NCBI GenBank assembly: GCA_002696035.1
Contig: NZQV01000024.1
Span: 1-64,000 of the forward strand
DNA from: Balneola sp.
GTDB lineage: Bacteria; Bacteroidota; Rhodothermia; Balneolales; Balneolaceae
Length of the DNA stretch: 64,000 nt
Direction: 5' to 3'
Numbering within the stretch: the stretch's first letter is position 1; each line of letters starts with the position of its first letter. The notes below the pieces were generated by a model. It had not been told where the DNA came from, did no database searches, and saw nothing but the letters and a program-made list of their open reading frames with translations. Positions 1 through 9,471 of this stretch are shown in pieces. The position numbers and the translations under genes were made by a program.

Positions 1-461
1 TCGCCCTTATGAGTCCCACTCACTTCGGCCGATATGACAACACTGGGGTGGAAGTAAGCTAATGATGTAGAATAACCCCCTTTGTTTGTCATCTCGACCT
101 AAATGGAAGGAGCGAATGCGACTGCAATGCAGTGGAGAGATCTCCGTACCGTGCCAGGGGGTATAGTAACCTGAAACAATCAGTGGATTCATTCCCACCA
201 TCCCAGATATCTCCATTCCACTCATTCGCCTTTCAGGGCTCATTCCTTTCAGTCGATATGACAACCCTGGGGGAGTATTGTGGCGTTGATGTAGAATAAA
301 CCCCGATAAGGGGGGCATCAATAGCCCCGGGTGGTTCCAACACGCATTCCCAACGGCGATGTTGGGAACTTCATCATTCCTTGTTCGATGTTCAAATCCT
401 TCTTTAATCCAACACATAATCTTTGTATCATTGAGACTTCACCAAAACCGAATGACAGCAC
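1..461. repeat. Intergenic region with family-R1 palindromic repeats
   Basis: No gene is supported here. Positions 1-45 hold the right end of one R1 element (its closing arm resembles TTCGGCCGATATGACAA). Positions 85-265 hold a second, fuller copy. It opens with TTTGTCATCTCGACC, passes AGAGATCT near 131 and closes with CAGTCGATATGACAAC. The two ends are inverted copies of each other, so each copy can fold into a long imperfect hairpin. The open frame on the minus strand across 7-417 is a by-product of the repeat and has no recognisable domain. Confidence 0.65.
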
Positions 462-1679
462 GTGAGCGAAGATCAAAAACATTCCGATAAGGGGCACGGT
501 TCGGACAAGCCTGAGAAAAAGAAAAAGAGATCCGGACAAGAAGAATTTCCTCTGCAGGAGTACCGCCTGGTGCCTGTTGAAGAATGGGAAGAGGATCAAA
601 ACGGGGAACGGGAGATCGACCTGATCGAGCTCGCCAGGTACATCTGGGACAACCGCTCCACCATTTACAAATTTGTAGCCGTAGGCATAGTACTCGGACT
701 CACCGTAGCCCTGCTCAGCCCCAAAGAATACCAAAGCGGCGCCACCCTGATGCCCGAAATGCAAAGCACCGAAAGTGGCGCAAGCAGGTTATTACAGCAA
801 TATGGAGGCTTGTTGGGAATGAGCGGTGGCGGTAACATGGAAGGCGGAGGAAGCATGATCCCCCCGCAACTCTATCCCCAAATTGTTCAAAGTCTGCCTT
901 TTCAGCTCGAGCTCCTAAATGAAGAAGTCGAATTCCCCAGATTTGAAACCTCCACCACGGTGTACACCTTCTTTGATGAAGTATACACTCCTTCTGTCTT
1001 AACACATATAAAAGGATATACCATTGGTCTGCCCGGCAAAATAATCGGCTTATTTAAGGAAGAAGCACCGAAAGCTGCTTTGCCCCGCGGATTTGAAACC
1101 GACTCCGTTATCTCGGTTACCAAAAACCAAATGGCGATCATTGACAACATGCGGGAACGGGTTTCCATTTCACTGAATGAAGAAACCGGGGTGATCAACC
1201 TTACCGTCACCATGCCCGACCCACAGGCTTCTGCCCAGCTGGCCCAGACCAGCATCGGCCTGATGAAAGAATATGTAGTAAACTACCGCACCCGCAAAGC
1301 TGAAGAAGACCTGCGTTTTGCCCGCGAACAACTTGAAATGGCCAAAGCCGAATTCGAAACTGTACAAAACCGACTGGCGGAATTCCGCGACAGCAACATC
1401 AACCTGTCCTCCGCCCGCGCCCAAACCCAGGAGCAACGCCTCCAATCCGAATACGATCTCGCCTTCAACGTCTACAACTCCGTAGCCCAACAGGTGGAAC
1501 AGGCTAAACTAAAAGTACAGGAACAAACCCCGGTGGTGAGTGTACTGCAGCCGGTTCAGGTGCCGGTGGATGATGAGACGAGTGGGTTATTAATTTTAAT
1601 AGGCTTTATAACCTTTAGTGGGGGTTTAAGTATTGGTTGGATAATTATACAGTCCATGACTGTAGCAAGTCCTAAATAA
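462..1679 (+). CDS. Wzz/chain-length determinant family protein
   Basis: This is an inner-membrane chain-length regulator of the Wzz/polysaccharide co-polymerase type, 405 aa. It has a charged cytoplasmic N-terminus of about 65 residues. TM1 lies near residues 69-86 and is followed by the PKEYQSGATLMPEM segment typical of these proteins. A long periplasmic part with coiled-coil-like helices comes next (about 280-350). A proline-rich stretch (PVVSVLQPVQVPV) leads into TM2 near 375-398. The C-terminus has no Walker-type kinase domain, so it is a Wzz-like rather than a Wzc-like copolymerase. The start is GTG at 462; the nearby ATG at 452 is out of frame. It opens the polysaccharide locus, 25 bp before gmd. 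Base composition is more GC-rich than the genes that follow. Confidence 0.85.
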   Translation: MSEDQKHSDKGHGSDKPEKKKKRSGQEEFPLQEYRLVPVEEWEEDQNGEREIDLIELARYIWDNRSTIYKFVAVGIVLGLTVALLSPKEYQSGATLMPEMQSTESGASRLLQQYGGLLGMSGGGNMEGGGSMIPPQLYPQIVQSLPFQLELLNEEVEFPRFETSTTVYTFFDEVYTPSVLTHIKGYTIGLPGKIIGLFKEEAPKAALPRGFETDSVISVTKNQMAIIDNMRERVSISLNEETGVINLTVTMPDPQASAQLAQTSIGLMKEYVVNYRTRKAEEDLRFAREQLEMAKAEFETVQNRLAEFRDSNINLSSARAQTQEQRLQSEYDLAFNVYNSVAQQVEQAKLKVQEQTPVVSVLQPVQVPVDDETSGLLILIGFITFSGGLSIGWIIIQSMTVASPK

Positions 1680-1704
1680 TTAAAAACAATATTTTAAAAT
1701 ATTT

Positions 1705-2748
1705 ATGAAAAAAGCACTGATAACAGGCATAACGGGACAAGATGGTTCTTATTTAGCAGAGTTATTGCTTGAAAAAGGATACGAAGTACACGGACTTAGA
1801 AGAAGAGTGAGTTTAAGTGATAATAACCTTGAAAGGATAAAACACTTAGTGGAGGTGCCGCAAAAAAGTAAATATTTAAAGCTTCATTATGGGGATGTAA
1901 CAGATTCTTCAAATATTACGAGACTAATTCAAGAGATTCAGCCTGATGAGATTTACAATTTAGCGGCCCAAAGTCATGTCAAGGTTTCGTTTGATACCCC
2001 GGAATACACGGCAAATTCTGATGCCTTAGGGGTATTGAGGATGCTTGAAGCTATACGGATTTTAGGTTTAGAAAAGAAAGTGCGGTTTTATCAAGCATCT
2101 ACAAGTGAATTATATGGAAAAGTGCAAGAGACCCCACAGAGTGAGACTACTCCCTTTTATCCGCGTAGTCCCTATGCGGCCGCTAAATTGTATGCCTTTT
2201 GGATCGTCAAAAATTACCGGGAAGCCTACGGTATTTATGGTGTAAATGGGATCCTATTTAATCATGAATCACCAAGAAGAGGAGAATCTTTCGTTACAAG
2301 AAAGATTACCTTAGCGGTAGCTAAAATAAAGCATGGTTTGCAAGAGAAGTTGTATTTAGGGAATCTGAATGCAAAAAGAGACTGGGGATATGCCAAGGAC
2401 TATGTAGAGGCGATGTGGAAAATGCTTCAACTGGATGAGCCAGAAGATCTAGTTATAGCGACTGGAAAAACGCAGTCGGTTCGTGAATTTGTAGAAAAAG
2501 CTTTCAAGGCCGCTGATATAGAAATCAGATGGGAGGGAGAAGGAATAGATGAAAAGGGTTTTGAAGTTGAAACAGGAAAATTATTGGTAGAAGTAGACCC
2601 TTATTACTTTAGGCCAACTGAAGTAGAGTTATTGTTAGGGGATCCTTCAAAGGCCAAGGAGTTACTTGGGTGGGAGCCAAAGGTTGGTTTTGAAGAATTA
2701 GTTTCCATGATGGTTAAGAGCGATTTAGAATTTATAAATCAAGATTGA
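1705..2748 (+). CDS. gmd: GDP-mannose 4,6-dehydratase
   Basis: Extended SDR enzyme that converts GDP-D-mannose to GDP-4-keto-6-deoxy-D-mannose, the precursor of GDP-fucose, GDP-rhamnose and GDP-perosamine. The 347-aa length is usual. The NAD(P)-binding TGxxGxxG motif is at residues 7-14. QASTSELYG and the catalytic YxxxK (Tyr about 157, Lys about 161, inside [10 protein letters not shown]) are present. So are the family signatures [10 protein letters not shown] and the late [18 protein letters not shown] segment. There is no fcl-type fucose synthase next door. The perosamine-synthase-like aminotransferase at 5.1 kb is the most natural local consumer of the product; that link is inference. Confidence 0.95.
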   Translation: MKKALITGITGQDGSYLAELLLEKGYEVHGLRRRVSLSDNNLERIKHLVEVPQKSKYLKLHYGDVTDSSNITRLIQEIQPDEIYNLAAQSHVKVSFDTPEYTANSDALGVLRMLEAIRILGLEKKVRFYQASTSELYGKVQETPQSETTPFYPRSPYAAAKLYAFWIVKNYREAYGIYGVNGILFNHESPRRGESFVTRKITLAVAKIKHGLQEKLYLGNLNAKRDWGYAKDYVEAMWKMLQLDEPEDLVIATGKTQSVREFVEKAFKAADIEIRWEGEGIDEKGFEVETGKLLVEVDPYYFRPTEVELLLGDPSKAKELLGWEPKVGFEELVSMMVKSDLEFINQD

Positions 2749-2758
2749 GTAATTATAT

Positions 2759-3829
2759 ATGCTTCGTGATATAAAAATTGGTAGTAATGTAATAGGAAAA
2801 AACCATCCAGCATACATAATTGCTGAAGCAGGGGTGAATCACAATGGCAAGTTAGATATAGCATTAGAATTAATAAGGAATGCTAAAAAAATTGGGGCGA
2901 ATTGCATAAAGTTTCAAACATTTAAAGCAGACGCTGTTGTTACCAAAGATGCACCAAAAGCTGATTATCAGTTAAAGGTTACTGATCAGAAAGAGTCGCA
3001 GTATGAAATGTTGAAAGCATTAGAGTTAAGCTTTGACTCTTATCAGACTATCCTGGAAGAATGCAAAAGCGTTGGTGTTGATTTCCTGTCTACACCCTAC
3101 AATAAAGAAGATGTAGATTTTTTAATGGAACTTGGAGTGAATGCTTTTAAGATTGCATCGGGGCAATTAATTGAATTGGATTTCTTAAAATATGTAGCAG
3201 GTAAAAAGTTACCTATCATACTTTCAACGGGTATGGGAACGCTTTCTGAAGTGTCACGAGCTGTTGAAACAATCAGAGGAGAAGGGAACGAGGAAATAGT
3301 TCTGTTACAATGTGTTACGAATTATCCCGCTGATGTTGAAGATGCAAATGTTAAGGCGATGCCTGCCATGGGAAGGGCCCTTAACATAATCTATGGGTAC
3401 TCTGATCATGTTCCATCGAATTATGCTGCATATGCTTCAGTGGCGCTTGGGGCAAAGGTTATTGAAAAACATTTCACATTGGATACGGAGATGACAGGTC
3501 CTGATCATAGTTCTTCTTTAGATGTAGATGATTTTCAAGAGTTAATTCATGGAATTAGGTCAGTAGAACGTTCATTGGGCAGTCCGTATAAAAAGCCGTC
3601 AAATGTTGAGGTGGCAAATTCAAAAGGGATGAGGCGAAGTATTGTATTTGCTGAGGACCTACCTAAAGGAACGGTATTAAAGGAAGAGCATTTCACATTT
3701 AAGCGGCCGTCAGTTGGGTTAAAACCCGAGCTTTTAGACTATTTCATTGGTAAGATAACTGCTATTGAGGTAACGAAAGATACATTTTTAGGTTTTCATC
3801 ATGTTAACTGGAAAAATGAAAATAGTTGA
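2759..3829 (+). CDS. neuB: N-acetylneuraminate synthase family protein (nonulosonate synthase)
   Basis: NeuB-family enzyme that condenses phosphoenolpyruvate with a 6-carbon amino sugar to make a 9-carbon nonulosonic acid (sialic, legionaminic or pseudaminic type). At 356 aa it has the usual two-part layout. A TIM barrel covers about 1-280, with IIAEAGVNHNG near residues 21-31, KFQTFKAD, and an ILSTGMG loop. A C-terminal SAF/antifreeze-like domain follows at about 290-350 (MRRSIVFAEDLPKGTVL). The sequence alone does not say which nonulosonate is made. Its stop lies inside the next gene, and a CMP-sugar synthetase follows at 6.2 kb. No hydrolysing UDP-sugar 2-epimerase (NeuC/LegG) is in the window. 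Confidence 0.9.
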   Translation: MLRDIKIGSNVIGKNHPAYIIAEAGVNHNGKLDIALELIRNAKKIGANCIKFQTFKADAVVTKDAPKADYQLKVTDQKESQYEMLKALELSFDSYQTILEECKSVGVDFLSTPYNKEDVDFLMELGVNAFKIASGQLIELDFLKYVAGKKLPIILSTGMGTLSEVSRAVETIRGEGNEEIVLLQCVTNYPADVEDANVKAMPAMGRALNIIYGYSDHVPSNYAAYASVALGAKVIEKHFTLDTEMTGPDHSSSLDVDDFQELIHGIRSVERSLGSPYKKPSNVEVANSKGMRRSIVFAEDLPKGTVLKEEHFTFKRPSVGLKPELLDYFIGKITAIEVTKDTFLGFHHVNWKNENS

Positions 3830-4232
3830 TGCATCTAAGAATGTAGAATGGATTCAAACATTTCTATCGAGGGCTAAAAGTTCACTGCAATCATTCCGTT
3901 ATTTTGATTCTAGGTCTTTTGATGTCATAGAAAATCATGTTAGCACGCTACTTATTTTTGAAAAAGCTGTACCAGTATGCTATGGTCACCTGGATTTTGA
4001 TGGCTCTAAAGTTTGGTTAGGTATTGCAGTAGCACAAATGGATAGAGGCAAGGGGTATGGCAACATTATGATGAATGAGCTCATTGATCAAGCCAAGAAG
4101 AAAGGAATACCTACTATTTATTTATCTGTGGATACAGAAAATAGTATCGCAAAATCACTTTACGAAAAGAAAGGATTTTACGTGGATGAAGAAAAAGATG
4201 GCAAGACATTTATGAAACTTAATTTATCATGA
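3816..4232 (+). CDS. GNAT-family N-acetyltransferase
   Basis: Single-domain GNAT acetyltransferase of about 138 aa, probably acetylating a sugar amine in the nonulosonate or perosamine branch. The acetyl-CoA-binding RxxGxG motif is seen as DRGKGYGNIMM. The typical end SVDTENSIAKSLYEKKGF follows. I chose ATG 3816 over the upstream ATG 3801: the protein then begins MKIVDAS and overlaps the synthase gene by 14 bp instead of 29. The gene also overlaps the next gene by 4 bp (ATGA), which suggests coupled translation. Substrate is unknown; position between NeuB and NeuA genes is the only clue. Confidence 0.75.
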   Translation: MKIVDASKNVEWIQTFLSRAKSSLQSFRYFDSRSFDVIENHVSTLLIFEKAVPVCYGHLDFDGSKVWLGIAVAQMDRGKGYGNIMMNELIDQAKKKGIPTIYLSVDTENSIAKSLYEKKGFYVDEEKDGKTFMKLNLS

Positions 4233-5089
4233 ATATATATGTATCAACGGCTGCATTTGTAAACAGTTCTTTGGAACAAATTATAGATATTGCAGAGAAG
4301 AATAGCTTAAAAATCGAGTTTAGTTCTAACCTCCCTCATCATCCTGATTCTTATTCCTTGGTAAGAGCCGCAAAAATTGACAGAATAACACACAATTATT
4401 TTCCTGCCCCTAAGAACCCATATGTATTAAATCTGGCAAGTTTAGATATAGAAATCAGGCAACAATCTATTAACCATTGCATTAAGGCATTGGAGTTTGC
4501 CAGGGAAATATCTGCTCCCTTTTATGCAGCCCACGCAGGGTATTGTCTTGATCCGAACCCCGATGATCTTGGTAAGAAACTAGGAGAGGGAATGGGAGAA
4601 AGTCGAAACAGATATTGGGATGTATTCTTAGAATCTGTAGAAACAATTGAGAAAAAAGCCAAAGAAGTTGGAGTGCTTTTTTTAATTGAAAACAATGTAC
4701 TAACGGTGGAAAATTTTATTTCATATGAGAAGGTTAATCCTCTGCTATGTTGTGATCCTTCTGAAATCAAAGAGTTGTTCTCGCAGGTCCAAAGTAATTA
4801 TCTTGGATTGCTTCTAGACACGGCACACCTAAAAGTATCTTCGAATACTTTGGGTTTTGATTTGTTGGGCGGAGTTCAATCGCTAAGCTCTTTTATTAAA
4901 GCTATCCATCACAGTGACAATGATGGAGAATCCGACACAAACAGACCTATTGATAATGAATATTGGTTTCAAAAATTAATGCCTGTTTTTAAAGAATTAC
5001 CTCATGTTTTAGAGGTTAGGTATCAAAATCTAACGGCGATTAAAGAACAAGAAATTCTGTTGACAAAATTTGCGAAAAAACCACTTTAA
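4229..5089 (+). CDS. Sugar phosphate isomerase/epimerase-like TIM-barrel protein
   Basis: Protein of 286 aa with the look of the xylose-isomerase-like TIM-barrel (AP endonuclease 2) superfamily. Candidate metal-binding residues lie in AAHAG (near 105-110), LIENN (about 153), LLLDTAHLK (about 193-201) and AIHHSDNDG (about 229-237), which is the spacing of Glu/Asp/His ligands in that fold. Proteins of this kind appear in nonulosonate and rare-sugar clusters as isomerases or epimerases, but the actual reaction cannot be read from the sequence. It overlaps the acetyltransferase gene by 4 bp and precedes the aminotransferase by about 30 bp. It could supply a step normally done by the missing 2-epimerase; that is speculation. 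Confidence 0.65.
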   Translation: MNIYVSTAAFVNSSLEQIIDIAEKNSLKIEFSSNLPHHPDSYSLVRAAKIDRITHNYFPAPKNPYVLNLASLDIEIRQQSINHCIKALEFAREISAPFYAAHAGYCLDPNPDDLGKKLGEGMGESRNRYWDVFLESVETIEKKAKEVGVLFLIENNVLTVENFISYEKVNPLLCCDPSEIKELFSQVQSNYLGLLLDTAHLKVSSNTLGFDLLGGVQSLSSFIKAIHHSDNDGESDTNRPIDNEYWFQKLMPVFKELPHVLEVRYQNLTAIKEQEILLTKFAKKPL

Positions 5090-5119
5090 CTACTAATAGC
5101 AATAATATTGAGAAACAAG

Positions 5120-6217
5120 ATGATTCCCATAATGAAACCCAATTTGGCGGGTAATGAGCTAAAATATGTCTCGGATTGCGTAGAAACAGAATGGATTTCT
5201 TCCCAAGGCTATTATGTAACGAAGTTTGAAGAACTCGTTGGGGAATATATCGGCAACCCGTATGCAGTGGCTGTGTCCAATGGTACTGTGGCCCTTCATT
5301 TAGCTTTGGTAAGTCTTGGTATTGGAGAAGGCGATGAAGTTATTGTTCCGGATATGACTTTTGCCGCCTCGATAAATGCTGTTTTGCAGGCAGGGGCAAC
5401 ACCGGTATTGGTAGATGTGGACGAGGATACGTTTAATGTTAGCGTCTCAGGAATTCAAAAAGTTATTACTGAAAGAACGAAGGCCATTATGCCGGTTCAT
5501 TTGTATGGTAATCCATGCGATATGGATGCGATAAATGAAATAGCCGAGGCACATGACCTTCTAGTTATTGAAGATGCAGCAGAAGCTTTTGGAAGTGAGT
5601 ATAAAGGGAAGAAAGTTGGTGGCCTATCTGATGCTTCTACCTTCAGTTTTTATGGAAACAAAACAATTACAACAGGGGAAGGTGGAATCATAGTTTTCAA
5701 AAGTAAGGAAGTGTATGAACACGCGTGTATTCTTAGGGATCATGGCATGAGAAAAGATAGGCGTTACTGGCATGATTACGTAGGGTATAATTACCGCATG
5801 ACCAATCTCCAGGCGGCAATAGGAGTAGCTCAGATGGAGAGAATTGAAAAGATAATTGAGAGAAAAGTTGCTATAGCAGATTATTACTTACAAAGATTTG
5901 AAAGTATCAAAGAGATTGAAGTTCCAAAACTTGATTTTAAAGACTCATTAAATACGTACTGGCTGTTTACCTTTTTACTGGGTGGAAACACGGATCGCGA
6001 AGAGTTTAGAAAGTATTTGTCAGTTAAAAATATTGAAACCCGTCCCACTTTTATCTCTGCGCATGAAATGCCCCCATATAGAACATTAAAAAGAGGAGAA
6101 GTGCCAAATTCCAAGTTAATTTCCCAGAGAGGGGTCAGTATCCCATCTTATATTGATTTAAAAGATTCTGAGTTGGAATATATTGCAACTCAAATAGTTA
6201 ATTACTTTCAAAAATAA
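5120..6217 (+). CDS. DegT/DnrJ/EryC1-type aminotransferase, GDP-perosamine synthase-like
   Basis: PLP-dependent sugar aminotransferase. It resembles the GDP-perosamine synthases I remember (RfbE of Vibrio cholerae): an early WISSxGxY segment, VSNGTVALHLA, GDEVIVP, PVHLYGNPCDM, IEDAAEAFGS, and FSFYGNKTITTGEGG carrying the Schiff-base Lys. With Gmd upstream, the simplest reading is amination at C4 of GDP-4-keto-6-deoxymannose to GDP-perosamine. A LegC/PseC-type role in nonulosonate synthesis is the alternative. The in-frame TTG at 5108 is possible, but ATG 5120 gives the conserved MIPIMKP start and about 365 aa. It ends 7 bp before neuA. Confidence 0.82.
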   Translation: MIPIMKPNLAGNELKYVSDCVETEWISSQGYYVTKFEELVGEYIGNPYAVAVSNGTVALHLALVSLGIGEGDEVIVPDMTFAASINAVLQAGATPVLVDVDEDTFNVSVSGIQKVITERTKAIMPVHLYGNPCDMDAINEIAEAHDLLVIEDAAEAFGSEYKGKKVGGLSDASTFSFYGNKTITTGEGGIIVFKSKEVYEHACILRDHGMRKDRRYWHDYVGYNYRMTNLQAAIGVAQMERIEKIIERKVAIADYYLQRFESIKEIEVPKLDFKDSLNTYWLFTFLLGGNTDREEFRKYLSVKNIETRPTFISAHEMPPYRTLKRGEVPNSKLISQRGVSIPSYIDLKDSELEYIATQIVNYFQK

Positions 6218-6224
6218 GGTCGCT

Positions 6225-6908
6225 ATGAAACCATTAGTTGTCATTCCTGCACGAGGTGGTTCGAAACGCCTTCCAGGAAAGAACATAAAGCCACTCAACG
6301 GCAAGCCATTGATACATTATAGCATAGAAGCGGCTAGGGAAGTATTTGAGGATGCCGTGATCTGTGTTTCGACTGATGATGAGCAGATAAAGGAAGTCTC
6401 TGAACAAACTGGATTAACAGTTCCATTCTTACGACCTGCCTCATTGGCGACGGACTCTGCAGATACAAGAAGTGTCTTGCTACATGCCTATGAATATTAT
6501 AAAAAGGATTTGCAGTACGAAGCTGATGTTATAATACTTCTTCAGCCCACCTCACCATTAAGAGCAGCTAGGCACATTAAAGAAGCTCTTAAACTATATA
6601 ATGATGAATTGGATATGGTAGTCTCAGTAAAGGAGACAGATGCTAATCCTTATTTTGTTCTTTATGAAGAGAATGAGGAGGGGTATTTAGAAAAATCAAA
6701 GAAAGGAGAATTTACCCGTAAACAGGACTGTCCAAAAGTTTGGGAATTCAATGGGGCTATTTATGTAATTAATTCAAATTCTATACAGCAAGGTCAGTAT
6801 TTGAATTCTAAGAGGATTATTAAGTATGAGATGACCAAAAAGTCTTCCATCGATATTGATGATGTGTTAGACTGGAAATTAACAGAATTGGTTCTAAATG
6901 AAAGTTAA
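6225..6908 (+). CDS. neuA: CMP-nonulosonate synthetase (acylneuraminate cytidylyltransferase family)
   Basis: Activates a nonulosonic acid with CTP to give the CMP-sugar used by transferases. At 227 aa it is a single-domain member. The nucleotide-binding signature IPARGGSKRLPGKN sits at residues 7-20, followed by GKPLIHYSIEAA. Further conserved parts are LLQPTSPLR near 107-115, EFNGAIYV near 173-180 and the C-terminal SIDIDDVLDW. It is the local partner of the NeuB-family synthase; whether the substrate is sialic, legionaminic or another acid cannot be told. The end overlaps the flippase gene by 11 bp. Confidence 0.9.
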   Translation: MKPLVVIPARGGSKRLPGKNIKPLNGKPLIHYSIEAAREVFEDAVICVSTDDEQIKEVSEQTGLTVPFLRPASLATDSADTRSVLLHAYEYYKKDLQYEADVIILLQPTSPLRAARHIKEALKLYNDELDMVVSVKETDANPYFVLYEENEEGYLEKSKKGEFTRKQDCPKVWEFNGAIYVINSNSIQQGQYLNSKRIIKYEMTKKSSIDIDDVLDWKLTELVLNES

Positions 6909-8208
6909 TCTTTCAGCACTTTTTAAAAAAATTAGTAAATCGAAGCTTGTCAAAGATTCGGCTTCTTATACGACTCTAAATGTAATCGAAAAGGCTATCC
7001 CTTTTTTGATACTTCCTATTGTTACAAGGGTTCTAACAAAAGAAGAAGTTGGGATATATATATTATATCAAGCTATTGTAGAAGTGCTTATCCCAGTGAT
7101 GACTCTCAATATTGATGCGACCGTTTTATTGAATTATTACAAGGAAAAAGGAGAGAAATTCAAAGAGTATTTTTCGAATGCTATTTTGTTTTTTGTTGCA
7201 TTGGCTATTTTAGTTTCTGTTGGGATATGGGTTTTTTCTGAGCCTATATCAGGGTTAATAAACTTTCCAAGTTCTTGGCTTATAGTTATTTGTATAATTG
7301 TGATTTCTCGTTTCTTTACCCAGTTAAGGCAACATCTTTGGAGAGTTAACTATGAAATAAAAAATTATGCCTTCTTTACAATTGGAATTTCCATAGCTAA
7401 AAATTTAGTAGGGCTTGTATTAATACTATATTTATCAATCGCTTGGGAGGGATTAATTATTGGTCACTTGGTTGGGTATTCCTTATTTGCAGTAATTGCA
7501 TTATATACATTTAAATCAGATGAGTTATATAAATTTAAACTGAATCATAAATTTTTAAAAGATGCATTCCATGTAGGGTATCCTTTAGCTTTACATAAAC
7601 TTGGTTTATGGTTAGGAAATGCAGCAAATCGAATTATAATAGCAGGAATATTGGGAACAGCTGCCACTGGGAGCTATGGAATAGGAGCTACCTTTGCGAT
7701 CATTGTTACTGTCGTTGAGGATGCATTTAATAAAGCTTTTGTTCCTCATTTATTTGACAAGCTAAAAAACCTACAGGAAGGAAATAAGTCAGAGATAGTT
7801 AAACTTTCTTATATAGTTTATTTTGTACTTACCTTACTTGCCTTTGCAGTTTTTTTGTTAGGATACTTTGGCGTAGGTTTTATTTTTGGAGAGGAATATT
7901 TATCAACCAGACAATTTATGTTGCCTCTAATTCTTGCAGCAATGGTAAAAGGGTATTATAAACTACATGTAAACTATATCATGTTTACAAAGAAAACATT
8001 GAAAATTACCCAAATTACATTATCCACCGGTGTGCTAAACCTCATTTTAGCGTATTATATGACTGTCTATTTTGGAATAGTAGGTACAGCTTATTCGCTA
8101 TTGATTATTAATTTCTTACAGTATGTATTAACCTTTTATGTAGGAAATAAATTACAACCTATGCCTTGGTTGGGTACCTTTAAAGGATTTTTGATTTATG
8201 GAAAATAA
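6898..8208 (+). CDS. wzx: Oligosaccharide flippase (Wzx-like, MOP superfamily)
   Basis: Very hydrophobic 436-aa protein with about 12 predicted membrane helices. Its N-terminal block contains the typical LPIVTRVLTKEEVGIY segment of polysaccharide flippases. It should move the lipid-linked repeat unit across the inner membrane. It overlaps both neighbours (11 bp upstream, 11 bp downstream), so it is likely translated with them. Base composition is markedly AT-rich. The gene symbol is given by role and context, since Wzx proteins are too divergent for a sequence-only call. Confidence 0.85.
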   Translation: MKVNLSALFKKISKSKLVKDSASYTTLNVIEKAIPFLILPIVTRVLTKEEVGIYILYQAIVEVLIPVMTLNIDATVLLNYYKEKGEKFKEYFSNAILFFVALAILVSVGIWVFSEPISGLINFPSSWLIVICIIVISRFFTQLRQHLWRVNYEIKNYAFFTIGISIAKNLVGLVLILYLSIAWEGLIIGHLVGYSLFAVIALYTFKSDELYKFKLNHKFLKDAFHVGYPLALHKLGLWLGNAANRIIIAGILGTAATGSYGIGATFAIIVTVVEDAFNKAFVPHLFDKLKNLQEGNKSEIVKLSYIVYFVLTLLAFAVFLLGYFGVGFIFGEEYLSTRQFMLPLILAAMVKGYYKLHVNYIMFTKKTLKITQITLSTGVLNLILAYYMTVYFGIVGTAYSLLIINFLQYVLTFYVGNKLQPMPWLGTFKGFLIYGK

Positions 8209-9457
8209 TAATAGGTCAATAATTTATGATGATATTTTGCAATTTTGGTATTCCGAATACATAGATAATCTTCCTGAATCAGCAACAAGTGGAAATTTTC
8301 CTAAATCTTTTTTTAGAAAATTAGTCCTATTTCTAAAAATCATTGTGAGGGATACATTTCGAATATTTCTTCCATCTTCAATTAATGGAAATAATGATGT
8401 TTGGTTATTTGTCAGTTCAATAAATAACTATAATTCGATATCCTTTTTGAATGATGAGATAAATAGTTCTAAATATGTTAAACCTAGAACTGGGATAAGT
8501 GCTGATAGAAATGTACCTGGAGAGCAGTTAATTTATAGATGGAAGATTATCTATACCTTAAAAGGGTTGTATTTCTTCTTTATTTTTTTGAGGTATTCAA
8601 ATCGAAAGCAATATGCATCTAAACATTGGCCGTACTTTTTCAATACCTTGGGTTTATTCGAAGAATCAGTTAGATATTTAAAAAAGTATAATCCTAAAGC
8701 TATCATATTTAGCAATGATCACTCTGTGGAGCAAAGAGCGCTATTATTAGCAGCAAAAGAGTGTGGAATCAAAACAATTTATATCCAGCACGCCTCTGTC
8801 ACCAAATATTTTCCTCCACTAAAGTTTGATTTGTCGTTGTTAGAAGGTCAAGATGCATACGACAAATACAAAAGTATAGGAAGCATTGAAGGAAAAGTAG
8901 AATTGGTAGGTATGCCCAAGTTTGATGAATATGTCGAATATCGTTCTGATAAGGATACAATTGATCGTATAGGGGTTTGTTTTAATATGACAGACAGGAT
9001 TGGAGATGTAGAAAAGACGACCAAATTCCTTGTACAAGAATTTCCAGATATTGAATTTTATCTCCGGCCTCATCCCAGGGAGAGTAGGAATTTCTATGTT
9101 AATGGAGTGAAATTATCCGATTCAAAAAAAACGAATGCATTCCAGTTTTTAAAAAATGTAGATGCAATTATAGCTGGGAATACCTCTATTCATTTGGAAG
9201 CAGCTATATTTAATGTACTTCCAATTTATTATAGTTTTTCGAATAAGGGAAATGCAGACAGTTATGGATATACAGAAAATGGACTTACAGTACATGCAAA
9301 ATCAAAAGAAGAGATAATTGGTATTATAGAAAAGTATAAGTCAGGTAGGCCAGAAGTTTATAGAAAAGCAAAATATTATAATTCGGCAATAGATACATCC
9401 AATGAGGGGAAAATCAAGATTTTGGTAGCTGATATCCTTAAAGGATATTTAAAATAG
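8198..9457 (+). CDS. Putative GT-B glycosyltransferase/CDP-glycerol transferase-like protein
   Basis: Protein of 419 aa that I read as a GT-B-like transferase. The middle region has IIFSNDHSVEQRALLLAAK and TIYIQHASV (about 170-205), a VGMPKFDEY segment near 240, a YLRPHPRES motif near 288-296, then IAGNTSIHLEAAIF near 325-340. The HP motif and the T/S-rich loop before a Glu are shared by CDP-glycerol glycerophosphotransferases and several CMP-sugar (sialyl/Kdo-type) transferases. Being beside neuA it is the best local candidate for the nonulosonate transferase, which is inference. It begins inside the flippase gene. Confidence 0.6.
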   Translation: MENNNRSIIYDDILQFWYSEYIDNLPESATSGNFPKSFFRKLVLFLKIIVRDTFRIFLPSSINGNNDVWLFVSSINNYNSISFLNDEINSSKYVKPRTGISADRNVPGEQLIYRWKIIYTLKGLYFFFIFLRYSNRKQYASKHWPYFFNTLGLFEESVRYLKKYNPKAIIFSNDHSVEQRALLLAAKECGIKTIYIQHASVTKYFPPLKFDLSLLEGQDAYDKYKSIGSIEGKVELVGMPKFDEYVEYRSDKDTIDRIGVCFNMTDRIGDVEKTTKFLVQEFPDIEFYLRPHPRESRNFYVNGVKLSDSKKTNAFQFLKNVDAIIAGNTSIHLEAAIFNVLPIYYSFSNKGNADSYGYTENGLTVHAKSKEEIIGIIEKYKSGRPEVYRKAKYYNSAIDTSNEGKIKILVADILKGYLK

Positions 9458-9471
9458 AGCAGAATGATCTC

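Noticed and set aside
7-417. 136-codon open frame on the minus strand at the window start
   Set aside because: It lies entirely in R1 repeats; composition and content show no protein family.
318-764. Minus-strand open frame across the Wzz-like gene start
   Set aside because: It overlaps a well-supported gene and has no domain.
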